A DNA stretch of 64,000 nucleotides, taken from Agelaius tricolor. Lineage: Eukaryota; Chordata; Aves; Passeriformes; Icteridae. Below, in pieces: positions 50,436 through 61,130 of the stretch. The notes below the pieces were generated by a model. That model ran no database searches. It had not been told where the DNA came from and saw only the letters and a program-made list of their open reading frames with translations. How positions within the stretch are numbered: the stretch's first letter is position 1; each line of letters starts with the position of its first letter. The stretch is from the NCBI GenBank assembly GCA_023055355.1, contig JALJCS010000015.1:15668501-15732500 (forward strand), given 5' to 3'. Made by a program: the position numbers and the translations under genes.

Positions 50436-50740
50436 TGGATATTGTAATTGACATATAGTTGTCATTTATAATCATCTGTCCATTCCTGTGAGTTGGGAGC
50501 AGTAAAGTTAATTGTGGCTGCTCATTTGCATTAATCTCACCTCTGAAGGGTACAGTAACCCATTAATATCATGTCATGATGAATTATCACAAATAACATT
50601 GAACATATTGATTAATGATCTCTGAGATTTGTATCTCGTTAAAACATTTTGTTAGCTCTTTAAACTTTTAAGCAGACAGTCAATGTATGCAGGAGAGGTT
50701 TAGAGATCACCCACGAGGTGATGAAAAGTTATGGCACACA
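50436..50740. promoter_or_regulatory. Candidate conserved noncoding block with octamer site
   Basis: A complex AT-rich segment. ATTTGCAT, the POU octamer, lies at 50524-50531 and runs directly into a TAATC core. An odd-centred palindrome ATCATGTCATGAT and a GATTAATGATC string follow. Conservation is unverified. Confidence 0.3.
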
Positions 50741-52489
50741 TTTTGGGTCACTAATTAAAAATTGTTTAAACATTTCATATTCATTTTAAGACTGCTTTTT
50801 AGATAGTAATTTGTATTGGAATTGGGATGAAACAGGGAAAAAGGGAGTAATGAGACTTAGAAACTGCTATTATTTCTTTTTCTACTCTCTAATAAGAATC
50901 ATGCTCAGTGAAGCATATGTTTGTTGGTTTTTTAAAAAATATAGTTTCCTTCTATTTAATTTTTTTCTTAATGCAAAACTTCCCTTGCTGCTTTAGCACT
51001 TGAAGGCACTTGATTTTTTTCCCTCCTGTTCTTTCTTTATGAATACGGATATATACACAAGGCTGAGTGAAATCTCATCCAGTGGGTGGCCATGTAATTT
51101 GAAGTAGCTGATAATTAAATATTTTGCCATTTAGATTATTACTTGCTTATATTTCTGTAAGCTAAGAAGCACAAGGACTTTAGGGAGCCGAGGGAATTTA
51201 CACCATGGTTCAGGAAGGTGACTTGGCAGGACAGAAGTGACTCCTCTGCATATCTGAGTGTTGTGTTTCAAGAGCCTGGGAAATATGTAATGTTTTAAAT
51301 CATTCAGCAGCCTGCCTTATTGTAAAGGTTTCTTTGTCTCCTTCCACATGAAGTTGCTGTATTTGAGTTGGTCATTTTAAATAAATAATAACTCTGGTGA
51401 GTCCTAGTTCTATATTCAAGACACTGTTTTCCCTCTCTTCTACCTGCACCAAGCTGCCAGTAGTAGTTATTTGAGGGGTTACACTCATCATCATCATCAT
51501 AATTTATTACAATTATTTGAATATTCCAGATATTTCACTGTTCTTTTTCTCAAGTCTGAGGGGATGATTCACATACACAGAATATTTTGGGTTAGAGCTG
51601 TTTTGTGTTTTCAGTCTGCCTCATTCTGTTACACTGGGAGGGAAATAAGGAGTGAGTCTGGGTTTTATGCTTTTGATGACTGTGTTGGTCCCTCTCTAAA
51701 ACTAATCCTCACCTTTTCCTTCTAATTATTGCCCTTGGTACCTGGGATGAAGTTCACACACTCTGCCAAATGTTGAAATAAGCTAGTTTTGTAGAGGAGA
51801 CTAATGGGAAGATTAGAGCAAGAAAAATCATCTTTTCTAACTTGAAGATGTGATATGGCAAATCTTCACAGGTGTGCCATGACTTCTGCTGCTCTGGGTG
51901 TGTGCGGTGGCCAAAGGTATCACATCTCCTTTCCCCAGGCTGGGATTTTTGTGTGTGAACTAACACAATTTTAACTTATTTGCTGGCTTTTCAGCCCAGC
52001 CCCTACAATCTTCTTTCAGTAATTCCTGGGAGTCCGTTTCCCTGGCACACGAGGCTGTAGAGTCAAGGATTATATTCTAGCTATAATTTATGATTAACTA
52101 GATTTATGGCTGAGATCCCAAAACAGCCTCAGTACTGTGGCCTGAGGAATTAAAGCCAAAATGGAGACTATCATTCTGAATTGTTTGCTTCTCTGGATTT
52201 CAGGAAAACTCTTAGCTGTGTTTGAGAAACAAAAACAAAGCCCAAATCCAAACCAAATGCAATTTGCCGTTGTGTGACAATTCAATTTCGTAGGAAGGAA
52301 TTTAGCACTAAAACTCATGAAGTCCTCAGCCTTTATAGCATTGAACTATTTAATTTAAACCCTATTATCACCTAAAACCAGTGCAGTGAATAATGCATAT
52401 TAGACCCTCTCCCTGCTCATGCAGCCCCTTGCCAAACAGAAAGTGGTGGGGGGGACACACAATTAGGGTTCATTTTCACCCGTGGTATT
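50741..52489. other. Intron 5, no gene recognised
   Basis: AT-rich sequence containing a (CAT)5 microsatellite at 51486-51500. Frames of up to 84 codons lack domains. Confidence 0.5.
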
Positions 52490-52760
52490 AATCCTTACTC
52501 ATTTTAAAAAGCTGCTAACGGAAATATTTCCATTCAGCTCATTAATCAATTGTGATTTTCATTCCCTTGTTTTGTAAAAGCTGTTGCAATAAATACTTTT
52601 TTTCACAAAGCAAAAATCTAAGAGATGGATGCAGCAAGCGTAATTAATAGCACCCAGTTACAGAAGATCAGCAAGTTTGTGAGATTCACATGCTGCTTTA
52701 CCATATGGCTGCCCAGTAGGCGAAAAATTTGATTAATGTTTTGAAGTAGGTTTTTTTCAG
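52490..52760. promoter_or_regulatory. Candidate conserved noncoding block with palindrome
   Basis: A perfect 12-bp palindrome GGAAATATTTCC lies at 52520-52531. It is followed by an ATTAATCAATTGTG string from 52541, which holds homeodomain- and SOX-like cores, and by TAATTAAT at 52641-52648. The sequence is complex and non-repetitive. Conservation is unverified. Confidence 0.3.
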
Positions 52761-54300
52761 CAAATATTACAGCCCCAGATGAGGAATTTTACTTCTGAGT
52801 ATTGTTAGTCTTTACTAAAATAACTGATCTTTTGATTTAAAGCTAAATAATATTTTGATCTCATGAAAAATCTACATGCAGAAGAATTACTGTCCTGCTG
52901 TATAAAGAATGGACCCTATAGCTTGTTTATAATTCAGCCAATAATGGTTAAATTTTTGTTTCATCTTAGTTTTTCCTAAGTTGGTCAATTTAAGATACCA
53001 GAACAGGTGCATGGGTTTTGTGTTAAGGATTTCCCCATTAAAACTAGATCTATAACAAAACTGATTCATTCTAACTTGTCATGCTGTTTTTCTTTATACT
53101 CCTTATGTAAAATAATCAAAGTTAAGCAGTTGGCTAATGAAAATCAGAAACTGATGTGTGGTCTCTTCACTAAATTATTACTGTAAAAAATTGTATAAAA
53201 GCAAAATTCTACAATGTATTATTTTGCTTTCAAGTAAGCAGTAGTTCTAATAATTATAATTAGTACTTAATTTATTGAGCCCCCCCCTCCATGTTTACCT
53301 GAAATGAAAAATATTTACAGAAAAGCATCCGAAGGGTGTCACGACCTAGGGTGGAGTGCTCTCATGCAAAGCTGACACCCAGCAGGAAGTTTTGCTTTTC
53401 TCACAAATTCTCAGTTTAACGCAAGGAACATCAGCAGCTGGTAAAGAACAGATCCGGGGTGCTGAGCTGAAATGGAGTGGAGAGCAGCTTTGAGGGGGAG
53501 CCTTGCTGAGCTTCCAGAATGCTGAGGATAAAGCATTACCTAACACTGCTTTGCCACTTTGGTTCCTTCTAATTGCTTCAGGTAATGCTGAGGTTCAGAG
53601 CCTGCTGGGATGATGCTAAGGCTGAAAGATGAGAATTTCTGCGTTTTAAAAAAAAAGTACATTTTTGCAGTTTTTGCAGTTATATAATCCAAAAAAAAAA
53701 AAAAAGACAAACCAAAAAACAGTGATTGATTGTAAGGATGTGCTACATAAAAAAATAATAATTCTGATTCTGTACAAATCCCCAAATCAGAGATCTTGGC
53801 ACAAAGTGCTTCTATAAATTGCTAATTTTGGGGCCTGGAGTGGGAGCTCAAACCTAACTATAAAATAAAGTTCAGTAAAAATAAAAATTAAAAAAAAATA
53901 TTTAAAAAAATGTCTTTTGAACCAAAACTTTTCCTCTTTGACAGCTTTAGTCAGTGCATGACCAGAGGGGCTGTCCAGCTGTGTCAGTCACTGCTGGTAA
54001 ACATCAGAGGCAGGAAAAGAGACTATGAAGTTTTTCTTAAAAATCTTAAAGTGAAGTATGGCTGAGATAGTGAAATGATGGTTATTAGTTCTGGAGAATA
54101 CAAATGTCACAACAACTTGTGCTTTAGATTCACAGACAGCTAACAGATGACAGAGCCCTGTGAACAAATCCATACCTTTCATAGAGAAGGATGGATTAAA
54201 TAGTTTTATGCTTTTGAGACAGGATAGTTAATTAATTGATACAGGCTTCCCAGGCTTGCACTGTTTGTAGATTGCCTCTGGAAACTTGTTTTCCTTAATA
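52761..54300. other. Intron 5, no gene recognised
   Basis: AT-rich sequence with an A15 run at 53691-53705 and an A/T-only stretch at about 53861-53911. No gene or known repeat is seen. Confidence 0.5.
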
Positions 54301-54309
54301 TTATCAATT

Positions 54310-54328
54310 TTCCTGCAAATTGCAGGAA
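54310..54328. repeat. Odd-centred 19-bp palindrome
   Basis: TTCCTGCAA and TTGCAGGAA flank a single central A. Confidence 0.8.
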
Positions 54329-54479
54329 GTATAAACATTTTTTTAGGGCATTTTTGATGTATTATCTTTTTTCTTGTCTGTAACAGTTATTCCCTTGTCA
54401 GTGATTTATTTCTAATAAGAGCACATTTTATGCTATAAATTAATGGAAAATGAACCCGTGTTTCCCTTAACCTGTGACT

Positions 54480-54715
54480 AAACTACATGCTGATGTTAAG
54501 ATATTCTATTTTATGCTCATTAAAATGTAGAGAAATCGATATTTGATCATTTAATTTTCTTCATTTTTAGTCTCCATTGGATTATCTAAGAAATAAGCAA
54601 CATTTTCAAATATTTTATTGGTAGGGCTAAATTTTTAATTGATAATGTCTGCAAAAGAAGCTCACTGGAAGCTGCTTTAATAAATTATGCCATCAGATGC
54701 AAATAGGAGTTAATC
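54480..54715. promoter_or_regulatory. Candidate conserved noncoding block
   Basis: A complex AT-rich segment with ATCGAT at 54535-54540, several ATTA/TAAT cores and an ATGCAAAT octamer at 54697-54704. It ends abruptly at a run of seven G near 54725. Conservation is unverified. Confidence 0.28.
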
Positions 54716-54729
54716 TGAATGAACGGGGG

Positions 54730-57700
54730 GGTGCTGGGGATGGTGTTGGAATTCTCAGCTCTTGCTTGGGGTTTTAATTCTGTAAATAAAGGAAAATGTT
54801 GGCCCTGGTCTGTGCCAGTCCAGTGCTCACGTTTTTAACCCTTTCTGAGCTGCTGTTCTGCGAGGGGGTGTCTGCATGGAGAGGCTGCAGAGTGGTCACT
54901 CTAAAAGGCTCCTTAGTGTGGTACTTTGAATTTTAAATCACACACATAATTCAAAGGTAATCTAACTTTCAGTGTTGGTCTTTAGTCCGTTCGGTTAAAT
55001 GGAGAAAAATGACTGACATAAGGAATGAGTTATTGATTTATTGTAGGAAAATGACTTCTGTAATATAGGAAGTATGGTAAAAGGAACAGCTTAATTATTT
55101 AGGGGACACCACTGAAAAAACTGCTTTTGCAGCATTGCAGATTGTCTAAATAGGAGTTATACTGCTCAGTTTTTTAATAATTCTTTCTTGAAGACAAATT
55201 GTAGTGGTTTATTTTTTTTTCCTCGTAAGTTAGACTCATCTGGTTGTTTAAAATACTTTTGTACTTGTGCAGTTGATGCAGAAAAGCAGGCAATCAAATG
55301 ATTTTGTTCTTGACCCTAAAGGCACATCAGCTTTTAACTGGTGGTTCTCAGTTATCTGCATTTTGTTTATGCTTTGTGGAATTTTGATGTCTGGGGGCTG
55401 GACAAAAAAGAAACGTGCTGCAAGTTATTCTGAAGCCCTTTGTTTAAGGAGGTGACGTGAACTTTTAAAATGCGAATTTATCAAATAAATATATGTGGCA
55501 GTTTCTATCTGTACGAGCAAAACTTTTAAAATATGGTATTTGATGATTTATAAAATATCAGATAAGATATTTGCTTTGGCTTTTTCCATATGTTTTTGCC
55601 TTTGATTTAGTGCTATTCTTTGCAGAAGGACGACAGTATCATGTTATTTTGACTGCAGCTCACAATTTTTGGCAGCATCTCAGATAAACAGAATATTTGT
55701 GGCTAATTGGTTGAACATGTTCAACAATTATAATTATATTAAAACCGTAATGTGCTTGAACATTTGCCCACTGCAGGCTGCTAATATGTGCTAACTTAAA
55801 TTCCTGTCTATGGCTGGAGCTGCCTTGTAACTGATTTTATTGGAAATATGTGCAAAGTACAAAAGGCACATCTAATAGGAGTGTTTAAGAGTTTGTCACT
55901 GTGTTCAGTTATAGGTGCTTGTTTTCACAGGTTCAGAATTCAGTCTTAAAATTTCCTGTCCTCCTGACATTAGGTGTCTAAACTTCCAGTATTGCTGAAA
56001 AGAAAAGGAGTCAATATTATTTTTATTGAGTAAATTTTCACGAATACTAGCTTGCCTTTCTATCAAAGATTTCCAAGTTAAATAAAGAATTGGAAGCTTC
56101 TTCACTTCTGATGTTTTAAGTCCAAAACATGTGAATTGCTACTGAACTTTGAGGGAATGGCAATAGGCTGACTACATTGTGAATACAGGGGTTAGATGTT
56201 GAATTTTGAGTGGTAATGGAATTTTGGGTGCAGTCTGATGTATTTTTCAGTGCATAATTCCATATTTTTGTTTGGTTTTGATTTTTTAATTAATTGTTTT
56301 TAAACAGATGTCACAATCTAGTCTTGCTCCTAGAGTTTTTAGCTCCTATTATTGTAGAGTAGGTAAATAGTGCTGGCTTTGACTTTAAAGCTTTGCCACT
56401 CGATTACCTGAAGAATCACCATTGTTTTGTGTGGATGATACCCTGCAGCTCTAAAAAATAGAGGCAATTATGCTTGCAGCCCCTTGTTTTAATTGAGTGA
56501 GGCATAATGGCTTCTCTTCTATAATGCTCCATGGACTCAGAGCTGCTCTGAGGGGCTCCCCAGGGACCTGCAGTGTAGCCTTGCCCAAGCACATGTTTTT
56601 GGGGAAAAGTAGCTGAATGCAGGGGTCAGCCAGAGGCTGAAGCTGGCACAGCAGGAAGCGAGAAGCAGAACCAGCTCTGTCACTGGTGACAGTGACACCA
56701 GCCTCTTCTCTGGTTGCTTTCAGGATTTTGTCCCTCGTGCTGGCTGGGGTTGAGCTCCAACCTTTGCGTTCTCCACTCCTTCTCTTGCCATGTTTCTCCA
56801 CCTCAGCAGTTCCCCTCCCTCCTCCTGTTTCATATTGCACAAGGCTCTTTCTGTTCATATGTTCACATGCTAAGCATTCTCTTATCTTCTGCCTGTTTTT
56901 TTAAATTTAGATTAAAAGATATTTAGAGCATGGGTTCTTGTTTATGTTTCTGCCCTCGGAGAGCCTGCACTTTGTCCCTTGAAAACCAAATTAATTTAAT
57001 ACAGTAATTTCATTTTTTTCCTGTTCCTATGTTTCCATATCTCTAAAATTAATCTGCTTTTGCTCATGGCCCTGGTAAAATTCTTTGAAAGATACTACAA
57101 GAAAAAAAGAAAACCACTACACATCAGTTTAACTGCAGTATAGCATATGCAATAAATGATGGATTATTCCCCATTTTCTATAGGTTAAGGAAGGCCTGCT
57201 CAGATCTGATTCACATACCCAGAATATTTTGGGGTCTCTCCATTCCCTGGGGTGTGACAGCCAGATGGAAGGTGCTGAGCAGGGTGTGCTGGGGGCTGCC
57301 ACAAAGTGCCTGCCCAAAGCAGTGAAATGCTGCAAAAAGGCCATCACAAAAACAATTGAGTTGTGATTTTTTGATGTGAGGGACTTGTAAGGGAAATCCA
57401 GAACCTGTGAAGGAGAGAGACTGGGAAAACTGGGATGGGACTAGTGAGGACTGGAATAGAAATGGAGAATAATTCTTGTGACAGCTCTGGGAATAATAAA
57501 TGGTTTTGAGGGGAAAGCAGTTGATGGTGATCTCTGATGGAGGCCACCAAATCCCACCAGCTGTCTCTTTCCCAATTAACCAAATTAACTTTCCCAATGA
57601 ACTTTCCTTTGGTAGGGTTGATTTTAATGGCATTCAGTGCTCCTGAGCTAGGTACTTTTTGGAAAATTGACCTGACAGTCTTCAGAGAAGTCAACTTTCT

Positions 57701-60472
57701 AACTGTGATCTTAACTTTTGCTGAAATGGACAACTGGGAGGCTGTTCAAGGAGCAGAATGATCATCAAAAAGCAATATTTAATTTGTACTGATTTAGGAA
57801 CAGGATGCAAAACAGGGTGCTTGGTGGAACTTGGATGGAACAAAAGCTGTGCAAAGGTTTCCCTTGACCAAGTTAGTCTCAATTTCTTGTGAGAGTTAAT
57901 TCCTGATAATCTTGGATCATACAACTAATGTATCTCTCAGTGTGGCTGAATTAAATCATTCAGGATTACCTGTTCAAACAGAATCTCTCCTCTGCAAGTC
58001 TGTGCTTCAGTAGTAATTTGCTGGTTTTTTCCTTTTCCTTTTCTTTTTTGACGGCTGATATAAAAATATAACTTTCTTTTATTATTTTAATCTTTGCTTT
58101 TCTTCCTGCATGGATCATTAATTTGTGAACTGGTTATTTCAGTAAGGGCTCAAAGGTAATTTCATGGTTTATGGAATTTATATCTGAGGGTTTAATGAGG
58201 AAAACATATTGTTTTCTAACACATGAAATAGAGAATCTTTCATTATACTTTTATTTTCCTTCGCTAATATTACATGTATATCAAGTTCAAAGCCTTGAAT
58301 ACACCTAAGTATAAAATTATTCCTTTCCTCCACATGGGAAATATGAATGTTTGTGACTCAAAAACCAACACACACAGACTTAGGAGGTGATTTCATTTTT
58401 AATGAATCCACATGATATAAATGAACTACTCTTCTGTTTGTGCATTGTGCTAGAGTATACATTGGAAAATACAATAACAGTATATTACTTTTCTGTGATT
58501 TAGGTTAGGAATTAATGCATTCAAATGAATTTAAGAGCCTTGGGTATAATTCATACAGGATGCAAGTCCCTCAGTAGACCTCTCATGAACATTATCAGAT
58601 TCAATACAGTTTGCATGGTCAAACAGATTAAAATTTGACCAACCCCCTCTTTTTGCCATTTATTAAATGTCTTTGAATGGCTTTTTTCTTATTATTCCAT
58701 GTAAGGAAAAAGAAGCAAAGGCAAGGTTTTTGCCAGGTATATCAAATGGTTAAAATGTCCTGTTTTCAGCCACGTTTGGTTATGATAGATCAGGTTGGAA
58801 CTAAAGCTGCAAAATATCAAATTTCTTTTTTTTTTTTTATTCCTAGGTACATTTTCACTTTTACCCAGTGCTGATATCTCACTCCACAGCAGGGTCATTA
58901 CCCACTCTGGATGGGTTTTGTTGTATGGCTCCTGCCTTTGACTAACAATTGTGGAAACTGGAGGATGCTCTCAGCCTCAGTTTGATCTTTTGATGGATCA
59001 ACACCTTTGCTGGGCTGGCTCCCAAAGTACTTAAAATACATCTGACTCCCTCTTCCTGATATTTTAGTGATTTTACATCCTGTGTTAATTATACCATGAA
59101 GCCTAGTTAATAGTAAAACCTATTAGCAATTTTCAAAAAGTGTCATGCTTAGAAGGGTTTTGAGCACCTGGGACTGATTCTGGTGTGATGACAACATCCT
59201 TTAAAACAGCTTCTAGGTTCTGAGATACAGCAGGAACTAGTTCTGCTTCCTTGCAATGAAGGTTTGAAAGTTTTGTGCTCTTAAATACAAAAAAAACATA
59301 AAATGTGTCCAATACTTTGAGCCATCTCTCAGGAAAACTTAAATACAGATTTTTGAGCTGGAGGAGTAAGTATTGCAGTAAGTACTCTGCAATGGTAATG
59401 CTCTTGTGTTGCTGATTTATCAAAAGGCCTTTGGTGCATCTGAAGTTCTACAGAAGTCAGTGTTGTGTGTGCTGGAATTGATGGCTCTGGGTGTCCTCTG
59501 TCATTGTTTGAGTGTTCTCACTGCAGCAGAGGTAAAGAAAACCCCCAGGGAATTGCTCATGCTGCATTGCCAGGGAAATCAGGCCAGGAACAGGCCCATG
59601 GGCTATGCCAGGTTACTCAGCCTCAGATAAGGAGGTTTATGGATGTGTGACATGGAGTGGGTGACTGATTTCGCCCATGAGAAGTTCAGGGTGGTTTCAA
59701 AGGCTGAAAGTTCCCCAAATGTCACAGGATTGACAGGTATAGCTCTCCACTGGCTGCACCCAAGTTTTGAAAACACAAACACCCTCCTCTATGGCTGTGC
59801 TTTTTGCTCTTTTAACCTCCAACTTGTTTGTATAATAAAACTCCACAAATACAAACACCTCTGAGGTTCCTTCGGTGACAATTTCACTGTGAGAAAATTA
59901 ACATTTGCTGTTCCATTTCATATACTCTTTATAAATAAAATTGCAGAATTGTTTATTAAAATCTTTGCTGTGGAAAGCAGAAATAAAGATGTATGGCACA
60001 TTTCCTGAAAGAATGAAAGAAAACATTCCAGAACTTAATTTCTTAATATGCTGTTGAATGGTGAACAAACACACATCTGTGTTTTATCTTTAAGTGTCAG
60101 TGTAGTCCTTGTCTCTCACTGGTTAGGAAGTATTTATATCATGATAGCATGGAGAGGTACCACAGACATGTTAAGTCCAGTACTTAGAGGATCTTAAGAG
60201 TGAGGATCTTAAAATCTGGAGCTCATTTTCATTCTTATTGTTTTGTTTTTGCAAGAGGAAAGGGCTCTGCAGGTTTTCAGGCCATCCCAGAAGCCCAGAG
60301 ATCAGAACGTGTTTCCATTTCTTCTTGTTGCTGGATGTGATTGATCACCCAAAGAGGGAAAAAGGGGCAATAGATGTTCAGTGATCATCCTGGGCAGCTC
60401 TAGAAAGCTCTGTGCTGTGGGGGAGATGTATTCTTCTCAGAGGGCTTCTTATTTGATTGGGTTTTGCTTTGG
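54730..60472. other. Intron 5, no gene recognised
   Basis: AT-rich intron with GC-richer patches at about 56500-56830 and 57230-57330. The longest frames are 135 codons (56451-56858), 140 codons (57211-57633) and 129 codons (57344-57733), all minus-strand and without domains. A 7-bp inverted repeat CTGTCAC/GTGACAG with a 2-nt centre lies at 56677-56692. Confidence 0.5.
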
Positions 60473-60499
60473 TTTTTTTTTTTTTTTTTTTTTTTTTTT
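60473..60499. repeat. T27 homopolymer
   Basis: An uninterrupted run of 27 T on the + strand, the longest homopolymer in the window, followed directly by AGGATTGCAG. It could be the poly(A) tail of a minus-strand retrocopy, but I recognise no source gene to its right. Confidence 0.9.
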
Positions 60500-60777
60500 A
60501 GGATTGCAGCCTTTTGCTTATGGCGCTTTCATGATGATTTAGTGCTTATAAGACATCACTGAATATCAAGGAAGCCTTAATAAATCTGAATTGGTCTCAG
60601 TGTGAATGGAAATGAAGATGTGTTTTTATTTCCTGTTGGGATGATAGAATGAATTATATCAGAAATCTGACTCCTAGAAGAACTGGGAATTCTTGAAAGG
60701 ATTCAGCAGCCAGGAAAGCACACTAAGGGCTCCACAGAAGGTTTCTGCTGAGGAAGAGCAGCTCTGGTGATGAGTTA

Positions 60778-61130
60778 TGTTAATGCTTGCAAGATGTGCC
60801 AGTGCTGCTGGGGAGGGCGAGCCCCAAGCCGAAGCGCCAGGGCTGAGCAGGGTGGGGATGGTGATTTCCCTGAACAGACCCAGGAAAGGTAAAAGGGCTC
60901 TCAGCTCATCCAGGCAGGAGCAGCAGGATTGGAGCAGAGACTGGGCTGGAGATGAGGCTTCAGCAGAGGGGCCAGCACCATGTAGGAGACAGGGCCAGGA
61001 CAGGCACAGGTGGGGCTCTGGGAAGGGCAGAAAGGGCAAAAGATCAGGAGTGTGGGCAGAGCTCTGGGAGCACAGGGCAGAGGGTGCATTTGGGGAGTTT
61101 GCAGGGGCTGAATTCTGTGGCAGCAAGACC
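60778..61130. other. G-rich, purine-biased island
   Basis: A GC-rich segment with marked G over C on the + strand. Frames of 121 codons (plus) and 150 codons (minus) are open across it, but the translations are low-complexity (Pro/Ser/Leu-rich on the minus strand) with no domain, so I do not call a gene. A quadruplex motif lies inside it. Confidence 0.5.
61012..61036 (+). other. G-quadruplex motif
   Basis: Four G tracts at 61012-61015, 61020-61022, 61025-61027 and 61034-61036 are separated by loops of 4, 2 and 6 nt. This satisfies the G3+N1-7 rule. It lies on the non-template strand of WWOX, so it could also form in the nascent RNA. Confidence 0.7.

Noticed and set aside
57211..57733. Two overlapping minus-strand frames of 140 and 129 codons
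   Set aside because: Neither resembles a known protein. I considered a decayed retroelement but saw no diagnostic motif.
58965..58995. MIR-like CTCAGCCTCAGTTT string
   Set aside because: Only one box matches and the flanks do not continue the element, so a chance match is likely.
60674..61126. 150-codon minus-strand open frame
   Set aside because: The translation is low-complexity and Ser/Pro/Leu-rich, with no recognisable domain. An opposite-strand frame is equally open, and both follow from the GC-rich island.
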